Source: Xylaria sp. FL1777 (taxonomy: Eukaryota > Ascomycota > Sordariomycetes > Xylariales > Xylariaceae). Taken from it: a stretch of DNA of 64,000 nt. The notes under the pieces were generated by a model that ran no database searches, was not told where the DNA came from, and saw only the letters and a list, made by a program, of their open reading frames with translations. Location: positions 62,001 to 126,000 of the forward strand of contig MU400541.1 in assembly GCA_022578965.1 (NCBI GenBank). The letters are read 5' to 3'. Below are positions 14,722 to 25,799 of this stretch, one piece after another (the first letter of the stretch is position 1; the number at the start of each line of letters is the position of its first letter). Position numbers and translations under genes: made by a program.

Positions 14722-16632
14722 TTAAGGGCTTTTTTTGCTTTTCTTTACAACTGGCTAAATTTATAAAAATACCTGCGCAGCTTTAAAAACTAAACTTATA
14801 AAGACCTACTATATATAAAACAAGCCCGTATAAGTAACAACCTAAAAAAAAATAGAAATAAAAATAAAAAAAGCAAAAAACTATAACGCAACTTTTTTAA
14901 TATAAAACTAGCTATAACTAGTTAATAATACAAACTTAAACTAATAGCAGCTAGCAATAAGCTTAATATTAAACTTGCAGTACTATATAAACAAGCTAAA
15001 TAAAGCAATAATAAACGTTAAAATCTTTTTTAAAAAAAACCTAAATAAGCAAACTATTTATAACGCTTGCTAAGTTATTAAAAAGTTATTAAAGGCGTAT
15101 TATTTTTAGCAAATAAATAAGCAGCTATAAGCAAATAGCAATAATAAAAGTAGCAAACGTGCTATTTAAAACTTGTTATAAGCATTATTAATAAAATAAA
15201 AAAAGCTTGCTACAAAAGTAAAATTGTTATACGCGTAAATTTAGCAATTTAAAGATTGCATAAATAAGCAAACTAAAGTTGTTAACTTTTTTTATTAGTA
15301 GCCCATATTTTATGTAAACGCGCTATAAATAAACAGCAGTAAAAAATTTTTATATGTTGCTTTATTAACTTACTTTAAAGCTATTATAGCAATAAACTTT
15401 AATTAAGCTATTATTATAACTTTTGCTAGCTATAAAGCTAAAGTAAAAACAAAGTTAATTATAATATTAAAGCTAAACTAAGCAATAAAAGCAAACGTAG
15501 TTTAAGCAGCATACAAACTACTAAACAATAATTAAAAAGTTATTTTTAACAAGCAAAAAATTTAAACCTAAATGCTAGCAAATATATTATAAGCTTATTA
15601 AGCGTTTAGCAAAAAATCAAAAGTGCACTTTTAATTATACTAGCTAGTAGCTTTAAGCTTACTAACTAAACAAGTGCTAAAAAAAAAAAAAAAAAAAATG
15701 CTAGTTTAACTTAAGCTAGCTAACTAAAAGCTAAAAATTAAAAAGCTGTTTTTTTTACTTTGCTTGCTATAGCGCAAGTAAAAAACGTGCTTAATATACG
15801 TTAAAGTTATAACTGCAAAAAATGTAAACATAGCATATACTAATAGATTTTTTTAAAACTACTGCTATTTTTAAATAGCTTTTTATTTTGTAAATATAAT
15901 AGCAACTTAATGCTATAGCTGCTAAAAATAAAGCTATTAAACTAATGTATGCAAAAATAAGCAAAAATGCAGCTAGTATAAATCTTTAAAACACGCCGAA
16001 AACAAAGCAAACTTATGCTTTATATAAACCGAAAAAAAAGCAGCTATATGCTTTTTTTATTAAAGCAACTATTTAGCTTAAGCAGCAAAATGCCTAAAAG
16101 CTATTTAAGCATATAAGCTAGCTAAAAACGCTTTTATTTATTACTTTGTATAATTTGTCATAAAGCTAACTTAAAGCTAATTATGTACTGTTATTACTAC
16201 AAAAACGCTATGCAAGCAAAAAGCTAACAATTTAATAAGCAAAAATACTATTTGCTTAAAAAGTTGCTTACTAGGAAAAATTGCGCTAATAACTGCGCAA
16301 AAAACAAAATTGCGAACTATTGCTAATATGCTAAAGCTTTAGAACTAACCTAAAAAAAACCTATTTAAAAACTATTAGTAAGCAGTCTAAATAACAAAAA
16401 GCTACGCTTACGTAGCAAACAAAAACGCAAGCAATAAAAGCAGCAGTATTAAATAAAAATCAAGCAACGCAATTTTTAAATAGTAGCGCTTATATAATTA
16501 GCTATAAAAAAAATATAAGTTATAATAGCAAGCAGTTAGCAAAAATGTTTTTATTTAGCTTTAGCACGGTTTTTACTTACGTGTAAAATTAAGTAGCTTT
16601 TAGCATAGCTTTTTAAAGCTATTAGCCTTAAG
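14722..16632 (+). mobile_element. Possible nested DNA transposon (about 1.9 kb)
   Basis: Inside LTR element 2 the plus strand changes from T-rich to A-rich near 14,722 and back near 16,632, and GC is slightly higher than on either side. The block size matches pogo/Fot1-type fungal transposons. At the left edge the sequence reads TA-TTAAGGGC; the reverse complement of the right edge reads TA-CTTAAGGCT, a weak off-by-one terminal inverted match at TA dinucleotides. No transposase frame is readable because CAA-to-TAA changes fill all frames with stops. The boundaries and class are inference. Confidence 0.35.
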
Positions 16633-18316
16633 TAATACAATATATATAATAAATATATTTTTTTGTAATTTGTTTTAATAACTATAAAGCTTTTAAATAG
16701 TATTTATATGCTTGTTTATTTTAACTTATATAAATAAAGCATTTAAATTTGTTTAATATAGCACTTTTGTTTTAACTTAAAATAGCAATTTTATATTTTT
16801 ATTTTAAAAACGTATTTTTTGAATTGCTTTGTTGTTTTTTATTGTTTTAAACTTTTATAACTTGTACTTTTTTTTTAGGTTAAAAAATCTTTTCTTTTTT
16901 ATAGCTTTTTTTTCTGTTTTTTTTTTTAAATTAGCATTATTTTTAAAAGTGTCTTTTTTTTTTACAGTTATAATATTTAACTTTAAACATATTTTAGGGT
17001 TATTATTTCTGGACTTTATTAATTTGTTTGAACTTTTGTTTAATACTTTTTTAAGTATTTTTTTTTGTTTTTTTTAGTTTTTTTAGTTTTAAAGTATTAA
17101 TTAAATAATCGTTAATTAATTATAATAGCTATATTAATATATATATTAATTTTTGCTAGTTTATTTATTTTATATAGTTTGTTTTAAACTTAGGTTTTAA
17201 GTTTACTATAAAATAAATAAAACAGTGCAAGCTTAAGTAATTTTAAGATTGCTACTAATTGTTTAAATTTTATAGCATAATTTATTGCTGCTTTTGTTTG
17301 TTTTAAGCAATAAAATGCTTTTTTTGCGTATTTTGCTTTTTAAGTGTTTTTAAATAATGCTTTTATTTGATTTTTAAACTTAACATAGTTTTTAAAAATT
17401 TCTTTTATTTTTAGCTTAAGGTTAGTTAACTTATTAGCTTTTAAAAAATTCTTTAAAATAAATTAAAACTATTTTAGTATTTTTTTTAATAAAAATTATA
17501 AAGTAATTATTACTTTTTGATTTTTTTTTATAATAATAGTAAAGTGCTATTTTAAATAAAGTTTAGCGTAAATTAAAAAGGCTTTTATATTTATAAATTT
17601 ATTATAAAGCTTTAAAGCAATAAGTTTAAAACTTTTAATGTTTAGTATTTTTAATATTATAAATAATTTTAATAGTAAAAATAGTAGTAGTAATAAAAAG
17701 TTAAGTTTTTTATTTTAAGTTATTACTTTAAGTATAATAATAATAAAAATAAGCGTTAAATTTATTAATAGTAATATTAATATTAATTATAGTATAATTA
17801 TTTGTTTAAAGCTTTAATTTATTGTTATAATAGCAAGTATTATTGCTGCTTTAATTATTATAACTAATATTTATGCTAGTTTAAAAATTATAACGTTTAA
17901 TATTTAAGCTATTTTTTAAGTTAAAGCAATTAGTTTGTTTTATAGCACTAGCATTAGCATTAGTTTTTTTTTACTACTATTGCTTAACTTTTTTTTTTTT
18001 ACTACTGCTTTTTCTTTAATAAAAATAGCTAGTAAAAATATTAAAGTTTATTGTTTTAATATATTACTAATTCTAGAAATTTTTAAAATTTTTAAACTTA
18101 ATTTTTGATTTTTTGTTTTTAATAGTATAACTTAAATCTAGTTTTATTAGTTATTAAGTAAAGTTTACTTATATAATGCTATTTAGCATTTTTGTTTTTT
18201 AAATATTTTTTTAGTATACTTTTAAAAGTTTATTTTGTAAATTGTTTATTACTTAACTTTTTATACTAATATTTGTTTTTATATATTAGGTCTTATTAAT
18301 TAAGGAGCTATTAAAA

Positions 18317-18810
18317 TATAATAAACTCATTATATATTAATATAATAAGTTTGCTTTTAAAGTTTTAATTTGTAGATAATAATAGAATTTTTAACAATAG
18401 TTCGTTAAAGAAGTTTTCGGAGTACTTTTATTATTATGTATTAATAAAAGTTTTAAAAAATTAAAAGTAATAAATGTATTAGTGCTTAACAGTTATAAGA
18501 AATTAATAGCTAAAAAACTAAAACTAAGTAAATAACTAAATATAAAAAATGCATAATTATATAAACAAAGAAAAAGTAAAAAAAGTAGTAATTTTTTTTA
18601 AATTACTGCAAGTTTAGTAAGCATTAAATTACTGTAAGCTTAGTAAGCTTTAAATTACTATAAGCTTAATAAGCTTTAAATTACTGTAAGCTTAATAAGC
18701 TAAATAAGTTATTACGTAACTTTAGCTTTAGCTAGCAAAAAAAAAGGTGCAAAGTATATATAAAAGCATTAAGCCGCTTTAAAGGCTACCTTAATGCTAA
18801 TTTTGTAACA
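18317..18810 (-). repeat. Right LTR of element 2
   Basis: This is the 494-bp partner of the left LTR. It ends TTTTGTAACA, then the CTTTT duplication. It keeps some C and G bases that the left copy lost and vice versa, consistent with independent RIP hits on each copy. Confidence 0.83.
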
Positions 18811-18849
18811 CTTTTTTTGTAAATAATAGTACTATTGCTAGCTTTAGCT

Positions 18850-19130
18850 TTTTTAATATTAATTAACTTATAATTAAAAGCAAAAGCTTTGTTTAAATTT
18901 AAAGTTTTAATATTATTATAATAACTATAATTAATATTATGTTTTTTAACGTTAACTAGCTTATAATTAAAAGCAAAAGCTTTATATTTAAGCTTTTTTA
19001 AATTTAAAGTTTTAACATTATTATAATAATTATAATTAGTATTATATTTTTTAACATACTTATATTTAGATTTTTCTAAGTTTAAAGTTTTAATATTATT
19101 ATAGTTATTATAATTAGGTTTATTGCTGTT
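18850..19130. repeat. Degenerate tandem repeat, three copies of 80-105 bp
   Basis: The words TATAATTAAAAGCAAAAGC (near 18869 and 18962) and AAAGTTTTAATATTATTATA (near 18901, 19006 and 19084) recur in the same order. Spacing is uneven (93, 105 and 78 bp), so the copies have diverged by indels and point mutation. Confidence 0.65.
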
Positions 19131-19542
19131 TTTAATAAGCTATTTTAGTTCATTTTTAGCAGCAAGCATATTTTGGTTTTTTATTTTCTTAGTAAGCTAA
19201 ATATATATAGCTAAATAAATAAAAGCATTATTAAGGTAGCTTAATAAATAAAAGTGTTATTAGGGCTAAAAAAGAAAAAAAAGGGGTATTGCTTCGTTAA
19301 TATATAGTAACAAAGTGAAATATTAAAAGCAGCAAAGCTTTAATAAAATATTAGCTTTATTATTTTGCAACAATTTAAATAATTACTTTATTTAAAAAAA
19401 GTAAGCAAAATTAATTATGAAATATTTTTTGTAGCAAGTTTAATATTATTACTTAATAAATAGCTAAAATATTAAGTATAGTAAATAAAAAGTTAAAGCT
19501 ATTTAATTTACTTAATAAAAAGCTAGGTATAAAATAAGTATA

Positions 19543-19983
19543 AATTAGCAAAAATAAACAAACTAGCAAAAATAAAAACTAGCAAAAATAAACAAACTAG
19601 CAAAAATAAATAACTAGTAAAAATAAATAAACTAGCAAAAATAAAAACTAGCAAAAATAAATAAACTAACAAAAATAAAAACTAGTAAAAATATATAAAC
19701 TAGCAAAAATAAAAACTAGCAAAAATATATAAACTAGCAAAAATAAAAACTAGCAAAAATAAACAAACTAGCAAAAATAAACAAACTAGCAAAAATAAAG
19801 ACTAACAAAAATAAATAAACTAACAAAAATAAAGACTAGCAAAAATAAAAACTAATAAAGATATATAAACTAGTAAAAATAAAAACTAGCAAAAATATAT
19901 AAACTAGCAAAAATAAAAACTAGCAAAAATGTATAAACTAGCAAAAATAAAAACTAGCAAAAATATATAAACTAGCAAAAATG
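19543..19983. repeat. Minisatellite, core CTAGCAAAAATA
   Basis: About 26 head-to-tail copies of a 16-18-bp unit, ACTAGCAAAAATAAA plus a short variable tail (AAA, CAA, TAA or TAT). Over the right half, units with AAA and TAT tails alternate, giving a higher-order period of about 34 bp. Occasional CTAGC to CTAAC or CTAGT changes are transitions. Confidence 0.9.
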
Positions 19984-20929
19984 TATATAAATTAAAACTA
20001 ATATAAGCTAATTAAACAAAAGGTTTAAGTAAACTTATTAACTAAAAAAAATGTTGTTAATACACCTATTAACAAAAAAACACTTAGAAACTAAGAGAAT
20101 TTTTATTAATACACTTATTAATTAAAAAACATTTATAAACTAAAAAATATATTATTAAAGACTTATTAACTAAACAAATTATTACTAATATATTTATAAA
20201 CTAAAAGATATATTGCTAAAAACTTATTATTAAAAGATATATTAGCTAAAAAACGCATAACTAAAAGATATATAAAATATAAAACGCGTTAATTTAAACA
20301 ATATATTAAAAAAAATCTTTAAGCTTAAAATATTTACAAGTAAAAACCTTAATACTAAAGCAATTATAAAAAATAAGTACTTAAGCCTTTATTATTATAA
20401 AGCTGCAAAAAACTAAAAATTTTAACTTATATATAGTTATAGCTTAATTAAAAAACATTTATATATATATTTTATTTATATAATATTATATATTGTTTAT
20501 TTATAATATAACATAAATTATGTTCGAAAGCTTTTTATACTTTTTTTTAGCTTTTTAGCTAAAGTTATTATTTTTTTTCTTAAAACTAAAGGTTTATAAA
20601 AATACGCAAATTAGTTAAGCTTAAAAATGTTATATAATATAGCTTATATAGCTATTTTTATAGTACTTATTACATTTAAGCAACATTTAAACAGTTATTA
20701 AAATGTTAAAAATAAGTTAATTAATGTTTTTAGTTATTATATAAGCAACATAAACAAAATAATAAAAAAATACATTATACGCTTTTATACATTTAATAAT
20801 GTTAAAATAGCTATAGGCTTTATATAGTAATACTTAAAAGTAAACTAAGCAACGTGTTAAATATTTCTTAAAATTTTAACTAACAAAATAAAATAAAAAC
20901 AGTTTCCTTTTATAAAATAGGTAATTATA
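19984..20929. other. AT-rich stretch, no gene
   Basis: Between 20040 and 20300 short motifs built from TTATTAACTAAA and ATATATTGCTAAAAACT recur irregularly, which looks like an older, decayed tandem array continuing from the minisatellite. The rest is RIP-like AT-rich DNA without ORFs or terminal repeats I can define. Confidence 0.5.
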
Positions 20930-20939
20930 CTTTAAGGCT

Positions 20940-21130
20940 AAAATAATAACAGCAATAATAACAACAGTAATAATAATAATAGCAATAATAATAAAACAGA
21001 ATTTAATAATGAAATAAAATTTAAATAATAAAACTAAATCTAATAATAAAACTAAAAATAATAAAGGTATTAATAATAGTAATGCTAATAATGGTAATAT
21101 TAATAATAATAGTAATACTAAAAACAAAAG
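20940..21130. repeat. AAT/AGC-type trinucleotide-rich tract
   Basis: Runs of AAT interspersed with AGC, AGT and ACT triplets. The reverse strand reads as an 85-residue Leu/Ile-rich open frame, but that is a direct consequence of the triplet repeat and I do not consider it a gene. Confidence 0.7.
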
Positions 21131-21339
21131 CAACTTATATATTATACTTAAACGCTTAGCAAGCTAAGCGTTTAACTAAAACAAAGAAATATCTTAATTA
21201 AAAAAACAAGCTTGCTTAATCTTAAATAAACTTAAGTTTAAAAAACAATATATTATTTAATATATAATAACACTAATTATTATTTAAAGTTTTATACTTT
21301 TTTACTAAAAGCTATAAAATTAGTTGCTTATAATTTATA

Positions 21340-21425
21340 TCGAGTTATAATATATATATATATAATTATAATATAAGTATTTATTTAAGTAAGTTTGCTT
21401 TATATATATATATATATATACGCTA
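21340..21425. repeat. TA-dinucleotide microsatellites
   Basis: Two short (TA)n runs, near 21351-21364 and 21402-21420, separated by AT-rich sequence. Confidence 0.7.
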
Positions 21426-22204
21426 AAGTAAGTAATGCTGCTTTTAGTTAATTAATCGAAATTAATTAGTTAAGTTATTATAGCTATTAAAACTAACTTA
21501 TAATAATTAGCTATATTTAATTAGCTTAATTTAATATGCTTTTTTAATTAAAGCGCTATAAATTTTTTAATTACTAAAATTAAAACTACTTTAAAACTTA
21601 CTATTTTTAGTGTTTTATGAGCTATAAATTCAAAAATCCTATATAAATATTTTCTTAGAATTAATAAACTTACATAAAACTTTTTATACTTATATTTTAA
21701 AGCTAATAAAAGTTAGTAAATATATAAAAAAGTTAACTTTAGTTAATTAATAAAGTTATGCTTAATAGCTATAAAGCATATTAAGCTTATTTAATAAATT
21801 AAGCGTAATATTAAAACGTGCTAAGTTTATTAAATTTTAGTTTATACTAAGTTTTATTTTTATTATAAATAAACTTTAGTGTAGCTAATAATTATTAAAA
21901 TTAAATAATTTTAACTAACTAATTAGCTAACTATATTAAGTTTATTATATATAGCAATTGCGCAAAAAGCTGCAGCTATTAAAATTAAGTAATTTTAATT
22001 TTAGCATATGTTAAACTAACTGCATTAAGTTTACTATATAAAAAGCTACAGCTATTTATTTATTTATTTATATATTATACTAATTAAACTAATTTTAACT
22101 ATAAATTAGTTTAATGTATAACTATTAGTATTTAAAAGCATTTATATATTACATAATAATAAAAAAATAATAATATACTATAAGCTATTATTAATACAAA
22201 AGGT

Positions 22205-23310
22205 TTTAATAATTATATATTTATTAGTTAACTACATAAGCTATAAACTAAGCATTAAAAATATAAAAGCATTTATTAGTTAATTATTATATAAGCTATA
22301 AACTAAGCACTAAAAAGTGCTAAAATATATAAAGGCATATAAAAAGTAATAACGCGTTTATTAAGTTAATTATATAAGTTATAAACTAAGCGTATTAATT
22401 AATTATATAAGCATTTATTAGTTAATTACGTAAGCTATACTAAAACATATATATATATAAAAGCATATAAAAAGCTACGCAAACATTTATTAATTAATTA
22501 TATAAGCTATAAACAAAGCATTAAGCTATGCTAAAATAACGTTAATTATGTAAGCTATAAGTATTTATTAGTTAATTATATAAGCATTTATTAATAATTA
22601 CGTAAGCTATGCTAAAACATATAAAAGCATATAAAAAGTAAAAAATAAAGCATTAAGGAGTGCTAAAATAACTAAAACTAATAATTAATTATATAAGCAT
22701 TTATTAATTAATTAAGTATATAAATAAAGCACTAAAAAATGCTAAAATAACTAAGTTTAGTAGTATATTTAATATTTATTAGTTAATTATATAAGCTGCA
22801 AATAAAGCACTAAAAAGTGCTAAAACATATAAAAAGTAGTAATAATTGCGTATTTACTAATTAGTTATATAAACACTTATTAGTTAATTATATAAGCTAT
22901 AAATTAAAACTAAAAGTGCTAAAATAACTAAGTTTAATAATTAATTATATAAGCTATAAACATTTATTAGCTAATTATATAAGCTATACTAAAAGTGCTA
23001 ATATAACTAAGTTTAAACGTTTATTAATTAATTATATAAACATTTATTAGTTAATTATAAAAGCTATAAACTAAGCACTAAAAGTGTTAAAACATATAAA
23101 AGCATTAAGTATTTATAGTTAATTATATAAGCATTTATAAACAAATATACATAAATAAGCACTAAAGTGCTAATTTAGCTAGCTTAATAATTAATTAAGT
23201 ATAAAGGCATTTACTAGTACTAATTAATTAAGAACTAAGTATATAAGCTATAAATTAAAGTTAAGTTTAGTAAGGTTAATTACACTAAAAGTGCTAAAAT
23301 AACTAAGTAT
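22205..23310. repeat. Satellite-like array with hairpin motif
   Basis: The phrase TTAGTTAATTATATAAGCTA followed by AAACTAAGCACTAAAAGTGC and AAAATATATAAAAGCAT recurs roughly 15 to 20 times in full or partial form. Units are about 45-70 bp and irregular. GCACTAAAAAGTGC, a 5-bp-stem hairpin, is exact at 22307-22320 and 22807-22820, with variants elsewhere. No ORF. It is unlike the retroelement interiors, so it is probably a separate decayed satellite. Confidence 0.75.
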
Positions 23311-23874
23311 TTTTATATATTAAATATTTTAATTAATATGCTTTTAAAAAGTTTTCTAAGGGCTTATTTATATATTTATATCTTTAATAAATAATGTTAA
23401 AAACTAATGCTAGTTTTATTAAGTTATCTTTATAGTAATTAAAGCTATATTTTTTATATTTAACTATTTTAAGAGATTCATTATTTAGAACATAACGCGC
23501 TAAATTATTATTAAAGGTTTATAGTTTAATGCTAAACTTAAAATAAAAAAGTAATTATTAAACTATATAAACTTGCTTAAATAAAAAAACAATAATAAAA
23601 TAGCAACAAAAAAAAATATGTGCTAAGGACTATTTATAAGCATATAAGTAGTTTTTATATAGCATATGTTTATTTTATTAAACTAGTAAGCTTTTTAAAC
23701 ATATAAAAACTCATAAAGGTATGCTTTGTTTTATAATAATAATTGGCTTTTTTAATAAGTTAAGTTTATTACGCTTTAATGTTTATATTTAATTTAATGA
23801 TAAATTATAGCTATAAACAATAATTAACTTAAAAAAATCAAGGTTTTTTAAGAAATACTAAAGATCTTTTATTA

Positions 23875-23945
23875 TTACTACTATTATTACTATTATTACC
23901 ACTATTATTATTATTACTATTATTATTATTATTATTATTATTACA
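23875..23945. repeat. ATT/ACT trinucleotide microsatellite
   Basis: About 24 triplets, mostly ATT with interspersed ACT and ACC. The sequence that follows (TAATTTCTTTAGCTAAATA and beyond) is repeated after the ACT/AGC-triplet tract at 25,428-25,510, so both tracts belong to two copies of one larger repeat. Confidence 0.8.
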
Positions 23946-24059
23946 TTAATAATTAATTATTTATATATATTAAAGCTTTATAAATAAACTTAATTTCTTT
24001 AGCTAAATATAGTGGCTTAAATAATAATATAAAGTATATATATATAGTTTATGTTTATT

Positions 24060-24490
24060 AATGCTGCAATATATAGCTTTTTTTTAAATATTTATACTTT
24101 TTTTTGCTAGCAGTAAATAGTTTTTTTTTAGGTATTTTAATATGCTTTTTTTTGCTAATATATAAGTTTTAGCTTAAGTAATACAAAGCTGCAGTATAAT
24201 ATATAGCCTTTTTTTAAGTATTTTTGCGTTTTTTTATTAACAATATATAGCTTTTTTTTAGGTGTTTATGCTTTTTTTTACTAGCGGTAAATAGTTTTCC
24301 TTTAGGTGTTTTAATATGCTTTTTTTTATTAATATATTAATATACTAGTTTTAGCTTAAGTTATATAAAGCTATAATATATAGTTTTTCTTTAAATATTT
24401 ATGCCTTTTTTTGCTAGCAATATATAGTTTTTCTTTAAATATTTATGCTTTATTAATAGTATATATGTTTTTTTTTAAGTATTAATACTT
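24060..24490. repeat. Degenerate tandem repeat, ATATATAGCTTTTTTT type
   Basis: About six imperfect copies of a unit of roughly 60 bp containing ATATATAGTTTTTTTTAA, TATTTATGCTTTTTT and TTGCTAGCAATA words recur (for example near 24069, 24245, 24370 and 24415). Spacing is variable and the copies are diverged. No coding potential. Confidence 0.6.
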
Positions 24491-25427
24491 TTTTTTGCGT
24501 TTTTTATTTATTTTATAGTAAAAAGTAAACTAAAAAGTTTATATTTTAGCTGCTTAATTATAAGTAATTTTTTAAATAAAACTAATCTTTATAAATAAGC
24601 AGCTTAAAAGTTTTAAATATTTTATTAAGTTTTCATTTTTTTTACTGTTATTATTATATTATTATTTTTTATTATTTTTTTTTATTTTATATTATTTTAT
24701 AAATATAATAGTTTAAAAATAATTATAACAAATATAATTTTATAAAAAGCTATTAATACTACTATTTATATTAATAAAGTAAAAATTATTTATATAATTA
24801 TTATATGTTTACTTTATTGTTTATATATTAACTAAAAGCTTTATATAATTTATAATAGCACTTTTTAAAAATTTTTTTGTTTAAAAAAAAAAAAAGTATA
24901 TAATAGTAGTTTTTAAGCATTAATTTTTAGTTAATTAAACAATATTACTTTTATTTTTAATAATATTAACGTTATATTTAATATAAAGCTTAAATTAATT
25001 ATTTATTATAAATTTGTTAAAAATAAGTTTTTTAGCATAATATATAATATATTAGCTTAGTTTTTATAAAGCATATATATTTTTAAGTTTAAAGTTTACT
25101 ATATAAGCTATTAATTTTGCTATAATAAAAACAACAAAAAGCTTATTAAAGTTTATATAAAAGTGTATGCTTAAATTAAAAAAAAAAAACTTAAAACATT
25201 AAATATATAATAAACAAAATATATTATAATTAAAGTTAAAGCTTTTAAAAAGTAAAGCTACTTTATTAAAAGTAAAGTAAGCAAATAAATAAAGTATATT
25301 ATAGTTATAATATAGTTAAAATTTAATATAAAAGCATAATAAACAAAGTAAATAACGTTTAAAATTAATAGTTAAGTCTTAATTTGCAACAAGTTATACA
25401 TTATAAAGTTTATTAAGTGCACTATTA

Positions 25428-25512
25428 ATATTATTAGCACTACTAATATCACTAGCACTACTAGCACTATTAGTACCACTAGTACCACTAATATTATTAG
25501 CATTACTAGCAT
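25428..25512. repeat. ACT/AGC/ATT triplet tract
   Basis: Triplets ACTATT, AGCACT and AGTACC alternate for about 28 units. CTAGCACTA-type words survive, so this tract is less mutated than its neighbours. The right flank is homologous to the flank of the tract at 23,875-23,945. Confidence 0.75.
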
Positions 25513-25799
25513 TAAGTTTATTATTAAATAATTAATTTCCTTAGTTAAATTTAATAGCTTAAATAATAATAAAAGTTCTTTTATTTAACTAATTATATTA
25601 GTTATTTAATTATTTAAGCACTTAATTAATTAGTTTATTAGTTTATTAGTTATTTATTAGTTAATTATAGTTAGTTATATAAAGCTTAAGGACCTTTTTT
25701 AAATTTTCTACATTTAATTATAACTTTGTAAGTTCGAGCTTAATTATTAAATAATTAAAATTGCTAGAATTAGCATAGCAACTTTTATTTATTAAATAA

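Larger units (their letters stand above)
9159..18810 (-). mobile_element. LTR retrotransposon 2, RIP-degraded, with nested insert
   Basis: A 9.65-kb element is bounded by direct repeats of exactly 494 bp (9159-9652 and 18317-18810), with the same 5-bp duplication CTTTT at 9154-9158 and 18811-18815. I infer minus orientation for three reasons. The minus strand next to the left LTR is a purine tract (complement of 9655-9672) like the polypurine tract of element 1. The interior is T-rich on the plus strand over 9653-14720 and 16640-18316. The bases beside the right LTR, read on the minus strand, contain AGCTCCTTAA, similar to the putative primer-binding site of element 1. An A-rich block of about 1.9 kb (14722-16632) interrupts this pattern; subtracting it leaves about 7.7 kb, close to element 1. 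No ORF survives. Confidence 0.82.

Noticed and set aside
16829..17077. 82-codon Phe/Leu-rich ORF in the AT block
   Set aside because: Composition artefact of T-rich RIP DNA; no domain and surrounded by stops.
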